From positions 3,510 through 12,890 of the forward strand of contig JAHEDM010000024.1 of the NCBI GenBank assembly GCA_024641205.1: 9,381 nt of DNA, in the 5' to 3' direction. Shown here one piece after another: positions 5,762 to 9,381 of this stretch (its first letter is position 1; each line of letters starts with the position of its first letter). Made by a program: the position numbers and the translations under genes. Below the pieces are notes generated by a model that was not told the DNA's origin, searched no databases, and worked only from the letters and a program-made list of their open reading frames with translations. The DNA comes from Actinomycetes bacterium. GTDB lineage: Bacteria > Actinomycetota > Acidimicrobiia > Spongiisociales > UBA4744.

Positions 5762-7228
5762 TCAGTGATGCTTAGCGTCGTAGCGCAGCCGCGAACTACC
5801 GATCAGCAAGACGAGTCCCCCCAACAGAATCAGCCCAACCGCGAGGCCGCCGGTACCGGCGGTCGAAGCCCCGGTGAAGGGCAGCGTGTCCGGAGTAGCC
5901 GCCGTCGTGGTCGGGGCGGCCGTAGTGGTCGTGATCACCTGTGGCAAGACCTGCACAACGTTGAACGCCACCTGGGCAACGTTGTTGGTGAGATCAGGAT
6001 CTGCGGTCGTTGAGCCAACCGTTGCCTGAAACACAAAGGCGCCGAAGGTAGAGGGTGTCGCAACCACCGTGATGGTGGCGGATTGACCGTTGGCCATCGA
6101 CCCGAATGCGCAGCTGATCACACCGGCGGCTTCGGTACACGTACCTGCGGCCGAGGTGGCCGAGACCAGCGTGAATCCGGCCGGCAATGTGTTCGCGGCC
6201 ACGACGACCTCGCCGCTATCGGGACCGTTGTTGGTCACCACAACATTGAACGTGGCCAGTTCTTCTCCCAGATCGAGAGAGACATCCGGCATCGTCACCG
6301 TGACGGCCAGGTCGGCCTGCGGCACAGGAAGCGATTCGATGGTGGTCTCCTCAGACGCCTGGTTGTTCGACAGGTTGGCGTCGACTTCATTCGAGTCGAC
6401 GGTGGCAGTAGCCAGTGCCGGTGTCACACCCGAGACAAGCGCCTGCACCGAAACCGTCAATGCTGCCGAACCCTCGACGGCCAGATCGCCGATGTCGCAG
6501 GTTACGGTGCCATCTGAGACCTCGCCCGAATGAACACATCCCGCCGGAGCCGAAACGAAGGCTGTTTCGGCCGGGAGTGACAGAGCCAACGTGACCCCCG
6601 TAGCCGGGTCGGGCCCCACATTGGAGACCGTCAGGTCGTAGTTGAAGGAGTCTCCGACCAGGACCGGGTCGGCCGAATCCACCAACGTCACCCCAAGGTC
6701 CGCTTCATCGGGCACGGGAACGAAGGACGCACACAGCGGCCACACCGAGTTGGGGCTTTCCGTGTTGCGAAAGGCAGCATGGAAAGCGGCCGCTTGGGTG
6801 AACCCCGAAATCTCGACTTCGGTATCAACCGTTGCGATGACCAGATTCTGATCGTCGGGGATATCCGGCGTCGCACCTGAGGTGTAGACGGTCCCACCAG
6901 CCCCATCGAGGCCGAGCAAAACCCACTGCTCGTTCAGCTGCGTTTCATGGTCCGGCCCATGACGGTCCCACGCGGCCAGTACGACGTTGTAGGTGCCGGC
7001 CGGCACGGCCGCCGCTCCCGGTCCGGCAGTCGCCGCGGCGCGGTTACGGTCCGAGCGGATCAAGCCGACGTCCCAAGTTCCGCCCTGGGCATTGATCACA
7101 ATACCCTCGGTCAACGGACAGGCCGGAGGGTCAATCGGAGCCTCCTGTGCCAGTACGGGCAATGCAGTAAGGGCGGACAAAACCGCCAGGACGAGGACGA
7201 GCACCGTAGCCCGATGTTTTCCATTCAT
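5762..7228 (-). CDS. LPFTG-anchored surface protein with two DUF11 repeats
   Basis: This is a predicted secreted protein of 488 residues, covalently attached to the cell wall by sortase. Residues 1-27 are a Sec signal peptide (VLVLVLAVLSALTALPVLA, cleavage before QEA). Residues about 30-172 form a Trp-containing N-terminal domain I do not recognise, bounded by Cys37 and Cys166. Two DUF11 Ig-like repeats follow at about 176-297 and 305-425. Each has the hallmark pattern VSNVGPDPATGV or VTNNGPDSGEV and ends near LSNNQA or LTNNVA, and each contains a cysteine pair. A Thr/Ala/Pro linker (432-447) leads to the sorting signal LPFTG (449-453), a hydrophobic segment and a short tail RLRYDAKHH. The ATG is preceded by AAGGAG (7241-7236) with a 7-base spacer. 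The role is unknown, perhaps adhesion or envelope structure. No sortase gene is in the window. Confidence 0.88.
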   Translation of the reverse strand: MNGKHRATVLVLVLAVLSALTALPVLAQEAPIDPPACPLTEGIVINAQGGTWDVGLIRSDRNRAAATAGPGAAAVPAGTYNVVLAAWDRHGPDHETQLNEQWVLLGLDGAGGTVYTSGATPDIPDDQNLVIATVDTEVEISGFTQAAAFHAAFRNTESPNSVWPLCASFVPVPDEADLGVTLVDSADPVLVGDSFNYDLTVSNVGPDPATGVTLALSLPAETAFVSAPAGCVHSGEVSDGTVTCDIGDLAVEGSAALTVSVQALVSGVTPALATATVDSNEVDANLSNNQASEETTIESLPVPQADLAVTVTMPDVSLDLGEELATFNVVVTNNGPDSGEVVVAANTLPAGFTLVSATSAAGTCTEAAGVISCAFGSMANGQSATITVVATPSTFGAFVFQATVGSTTADPDLTNNVAQVAFNVVQVLPQVITTTTAAPTTTAATPDTLPFTGASTAGTGGLAVGLILLGGLVLLIGSSRLRYDAKHH

Positions 7229-7263
7229 GACCCATCTCCTTCACGTTGCCCTGGGCGCGCGAT

Positions 7264-7371
7264 CCCGGTGGATATCGATCCATTGTTCCGGAGGAGGTTG
7301 CCTCCCACGTCGTACCCGACTTTCACTCCGAGTGGTGGTCTGCCCCCCAAGAGCAGTTGGTTTCCACCACT
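7264..7371 (-). promoter_or_regulatory. Structured 5' leader of the surface-protein gene (candidate cis-acting RNA)
   Basis: Read on the minus strand, this region packs adjoining inverted repeats. A perfect 8-bp helix AGTGGTGG/CCACCACT (7371-7364 with 7338-7331) encloses a CTGC/GCAG stem. Directly next to it, CGGA (7330-7327) pairs with TCCG (7292-7289) to close a three-way junction of GTCG-GGTA-CGAC (7320-7309) and GGAGG-CAA-CCTCC (7305-7293). TCCGG (7292-7288) can alternatively pair with CCGGG (7268-7264) around a TGGAT/ATCCA stem, with a G-U pair possible only in minus-strand RNA. I do not recognise a known riboswitch class. Pairing was found by eye without energies. Confidence 0.4.
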
Positions 7372-7388
7372 TCACTTCTTACCGTGAC

Positions 7389-7416
7389 ATTACAACCACT
7401 ATAAGTCAAACTTCAA
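7389..7416 (-). promoter_or_regulatory. Candidate promoter of the surface-protein gene
   Basis: This AT-rich patch stands out in GC-rich surroundings. On the minus strand TTGAAG (7416-7411) and TGTAAT (7394-7389) are 16 bases apart and form a reasonable sigma-70-type promoter. A second option uses TATAGT (7403-7398). The first would start transcription near 7382, giving a leader of about 150 bases that contains the inverted repeats at 7264-7371. A plus-strand promoter for upp may share the region (GTGACA at 7384-7389 and CAAACT at 7407-7412), but it is weaker. Confidence 0.45.
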
Positions 7417-7466
7417 TAGACCAAGGGGCCTTTTCGGGGAATCCCCAACGGACTAGCCCGCGCCAC

Positions 7467-7497
7467 CCCAGGCCGGAGCCGCAAGCGGTAGCCTGGG
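7467..7497 (+). promoter_or_regulatory. Hairpin upstream of upp
   Basis: CCCAGGC (7467-7473) and GCCTGGG (7491-7497) form a perfect 7-bp stem. Inside it CCG/CGG (7479-7481 and 7486-7488) forms a further small stem around a CAAG loop. It lies 19 bases before the upp Shine-Dalgarno sequence. It may be part of the upp leader, if transcription begins in the AT-rich region near 7400, or a protein-binding site. No T-tract follows, so a terminator is less likely. The rest of 7229-7527 holds no confident gene. Confidence 0.3.
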
Positions 7498-7527
7498 AGG
7501 CGCTAACACCATCTCGAAGGAGCAACC

Positions 7528-8151
7528 GTGGCCCTCACCGTTGTCGAACACCCTCTCACGAAGCACTACCTCACCGCACTGCGGGACAAGAACACATCAA
7601 CCGAGCTATTTCGCGAGACGAGCCGTCGCCTCGCCTACACATTGTTGATGGAAGCAACCGGCGATATGGCCCTCGAAGATATCCCCATCGAGACCCCACT
7701 CGAACCGACCACGGGCTATCGGCTCCATCACGACCTGGTAGCCGTCGCGGTGCTGCGGGCCGGCCTGGGCCTGCTGGACGCAGTTCTCGATCTCCTGCCC
7801 CAGGTCAAGGTCGGCTACGCAGGCGTACAACGCAACGAGGACACCGCAGAACCTCAGGAGTACTACACCAAGTTCCCCAATCCGCTCTCCAATTCCAAGG
7901 TCATCATCCTCGAGCCGATGCTCGCCACCGGCGGCTCCCTGTCCTGGGCGGCAGATCGCATCAAAGAGCACGGCGCAGTCGACATCACCGCCCTGTGCGT
8001 GGTCGCAGCACCGCAAGGCGTTGCCCGCATGGAACAGGACCACCCCGACGTCAGGGTGGTTGCGGCTGCCCTCGACGAAGGACTGACCCCCAACTTCTTC
8101 ATCCGCCCGGGCCTGGGAGACATGGGAGATCGGCTGTTCGGAACCCTGTAG
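7528..8151 (+). CDS. upp: Uracil phosphoribosyltransferase
   Basis: Upp converts uracil and PRPP to UMP in cytoplasmic pyrimidine salvage. The 207 residues match the family length. Visible motifs are VAVLRAGLGLLDAV (73-86), the UPRT-specific GYAGVQRNEDTAEPQEYY (96-113), the PRPP-binding loop ILEPMLATGGS (127-137), and the uracil-binding C-terminal segment FIRPGLGDMGDRLFGT (191-206). In the PRPP loop the usual Asp before PMLATGG is Glu129. This is conservative but worth noting. The start is a GTG at 7528 with AAGGAG (7517-7522) five bases upstream, almost the same context as the thiolase start. An alkyltransferase-like gene and deoB follow closely on the same strand, suggesting a nucleobase and nucleoside salvage operon. 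Confidence 0.97.
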   Translation: MALTVVEHPLTKHYLTALRDKNTSTELFRETSRRLAYTLLMEATGDMALEDIPIETPLEPTTGYRLHHDLVAVAVLRAGLGLLDAVLDLLPQVKVGYAGVQRNEDTAEPQEYYTKFPNPLSNSKVIILEPMLATGGSLSWAADRIKEHGAVDITALCVVAAPQGVARMEQDHPDVRVVAAALDEGLTPNFFIRPGLGDMGDRLFGTL

Positions 8152-8188
8152 TCATGAAATGCACTCACTACCAGCACCAGGGCGCCCG

Positions 8189-8491
8189 GTGACCCCCTTT
8201 CAGCGTTCGGCACGAGCCGCACTCGAGCAGCTACGACCAGGGGAGGTGGTCACCTACGGTGAGATAGCAGCCCAGGCCGGTTTCCCCGGAGCGGCCCGGG
8301 CGGTGGGTAATCTTCTCCGCAACTCATCCGGTCTCCCCTGGTGGCGAGTGGTCGCTTCCGACGGACGCCTGGTCCCCGGTTCGGAAACCGAGCAGGAGCG
8401 CCACCTCAAATCGGAAGGCATACTCGTGCGGAATGGACGCGTCGCCGGTGGTCGGGTTCGGCACAGTCGGACGAAGGAGAGGCACCCATGA
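8189..8491 (+). CDS. Alkyltransferase-like protein (ATL, MGMT DNA-binding fold)
   Basis: Alkyltransferase-like proteins bind O6-alkylguanine in DNA but cannot remove the alkyl group. In studied species they flag the lesion for nucleotide excision repair. This 100-residue protein has the MGMT helix-turn-helix core: VVTYGEIAAQAG with Tyr23, and the arginine finger region AARAVGNLLR with Arg37. At the methyl-acceptor site the MGMT motif PCHRV is replaced by PWWRV (50-54), so both the acceptor cysteine and its histidine are absent. I chose the GTG at 8189 because homology begins there (MTPFQRSARAAL) and AGGG lies six bases upstream. An ATG at 8159 in the same frame would add ten residues. The stop overlaps the deoB start as ATGA (8488-8491), and upp ends 37 bases upstream. 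Confidence 0.88.
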   Translation: MTPFQRSARAALEQLRPGEVVTYGEIAAQAGFPGAARAVGNLLRNSSGLPWWRVVASDGRLVPGSETEQERHLKSEGILVRNGRVAGGRVRHSRTKERHP

Positions 8492-9381
8492 GCGACGTGG
8501 ACCGGGCCGTGGTGATTGTTCTGGACTCCTGTGGAACAGGTGAGGCACCAGACGCAGACGATTACGGCGATGCCGGAGCGGATACGCTCGGGCATACCGC
8601 CGAGGCAGTGGGCGGGCTCGTATTGCCTAACTTCCAGGCTGCCGGCCTTGGCAACCTCCACTCGGGTTTGCTAGGCGTGCCTGCGGTCTCCCATCCCTCC
8701 ATGGCCTTTGGAAAACTGACGGAAGCCTCAGCGGGAAAGGACTCGACGACGGGCCACTGGGAGCTGGCCGGGATCATCACCACCAGCCCCACCGCAACCT
8801 TCACAGATACTGGTTTCCCAGATGCGCTGGTTCGGGCGGTTGAGGACGAAAGCGGACATCGCTTCATCGGCAATTATGCAGCCTCAGGAACGGTCATCAT
8901 CGAAGCCCTCGGACCAAAGCACCTCGAGACCGGCGCGCTGATCCTGTACACGTCGGCAGACTCGGTGTTTCAGATTGCCGCCCACAAAGACGTCGTTCCC
9001 CTGGGTGAGTTGTACCGGGTGTGCGAGATAGCCCGCAGGCACTGCAATCAGTACAACATCGGACGGGTCATCGCCCGGCCGTTCGAGGGTGAACTGGGTT
9101 CTCTTCATCGGACCTATGAACGCCACGACTACGCCATGCCGCCCCACTCGGCGACGATGCTCGACCACGCCTCCCAAGCGGGTCTTCCCGTCGTCGGGAT
9201 TGGCAAGATCGAGGATCTGTTCGCAGGCCAGGGTCTCACGGTCGCCGTGCACACTGAGGGTGACGCCGACGGTCTCGACAAGACCCTCGAGGCCCTCGAT
9301 CAGTATTCGGCCGGGATCATCTTCACCAACCTGGTTGATCTGGATATGCGATACGGCCACCGGGAAGACCCGACCGGATAC
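8488..9381 (+). CDS. deoB: Phosphopentomutase DeoB, 3' end missing
   Basis: DeoB interconverts ribose or deoxyribose 1-phosphate and 5-phosphate, linking nucleoside breakdown to central metabolism. It is a metal-dependent cytoplasmic enzyme of the alkaline phosphatase superfamily. The visible 298 residues begin with VVIVLDSCGTGEAPDA, with metal ligand Asp13, followed by GADTLGHTA (30-38). Next come KDSTTGHWE, where Thr88 should be the phosphorylated residue, then YTSADSVFQIAAH and ARPFEG. The last motif is NLVDLDMRYGHRED, with the metal-binding Asp and His. The final 90 or so residues, including the DHG metal motif, lie past the right edge. The ATG at 8488 overlaps the ATL stop by four bases and has AAGGAG (8474-8479) eight bases upstream. 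It fits a salvage operon with upp. Confidence 0.97.
   Translation, partial: MSDVDRAVVIVLDSCGTGEAPDADDYGDAGADTLGHTAEAVGGLVLPNFQAAGLGNLHSGLLGVPAVSHPSMAFGKLTEASAGKDSTTGHWELAGIITTSPTATFTDTGFPDALVRAVEDESGHRFIGNYAASGTVIIEALGPKHLETGALILYTSADSVFQIAAHKDVVPLGELYRVCEIARRHCNQYNIGRVIARPFEGELGSLHRTYERHDYAMPPHSATMLDHASQAGLPVVGIGKIEDLFAGQGLTVAVHTEGDADGLDKTLEALDQYSAGIIFTNLVDLDMRYGHREDPTGY

Noticed and set aside
6993..8192. Open frame of 399 codons on the plus strand
   Set aside because: It crosses the DUF11 gene, the intergenic region and upp in another frame, and is Arg/Pro-rich with no domain. It is an artefact of GC-rich DNA with few stops.
8562..9360. Minus-strand open frames opposite deoB
   Set aside because: The plus strand encodes a clear phosphopentomutase across the whole stretch, and the antisense products show no motifs.
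1..9381. Search for CRISPR repeats, insertion sequences, tRNA genes, toxin-antitoxin pairs or defence genes
   Set aside because: No regularly spaced repeats, transposase motifs, terminal inverted repeats, tRNA cloverleaf or known defence domains were seen. Gene content is housekeeping plus two exported proteins.

Overview
The window looks like ordinary chromosomal DNA from a high-GC Gram-positive bacterium of the Actinomycetota. I lean towards the class Acidimicrobiia, but that is inference. Supporting signs are GC-rich genes with several GTG starts, Thr/Ser/Ala-rich low-complexity linkers in both exported proteins, a C-terminal LPFTG sorting signal, a long acidic tail on ribosomal protein S16, and a PWWR-type alkyltransferase-like protein. 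I saw no mobile element, phage gene, CRISPR array, tRNA or rRNA, and no obvious novel defence or biosynthetic system.

Layout. Bases 1-399 (minus) hold the N-terminal third of a thiolase that runs off the left edge. Bases 501-914 (minus) encode a stand-alone response-regulator receiver domain. Diverging from it is gap (1116-2120, plus), the glycolytic NAD-type glyceraldehyde-3-phosphate dehydrogenase. A strong hairpin (2162-2193) follows gap and abuts the start codon of a lipoprotein gene (2194-3078, plus) with AMIN-like and Gmad2-like domains. That gene overlaps tail-to-tail with rimM. The minus-strand cluster ffh (5670-4345), rpsP (4340-3903), khpA (3906-3655), rimM (3577-3059) is a compact operon for protein targeting and ribosome biogenesis. 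Its usual next genes, trmD and rplS, are absent.

Upstream of ffh, a perfect 14-bp inverted repeat (5709-5746) marks the end of a minus-strand gene (7228-5762). That gene encodes a sortase-type surface protein with two DUF11 repeats. Its 5' leader (about 7380-7229) has a promoter-like AT-rich start and a run of nested inverted repeats. Diverging from it on the plus strand is a nucleoside-salvage operon: upp (7528-8151), an alkyltransferase-like DNA-lesion-binding gene (8189-8491) and deoB (8488 to the right edge, incomplete).

The parts most worth a second look are the structured leader of the surface-protein gene with a possible overlapping small ORF, the hairpin with embedded -10 box before the lipoprotein gene, the shortened ribosome-biogenesis operon, and the DNA-repair-type gene coupled to deoB.
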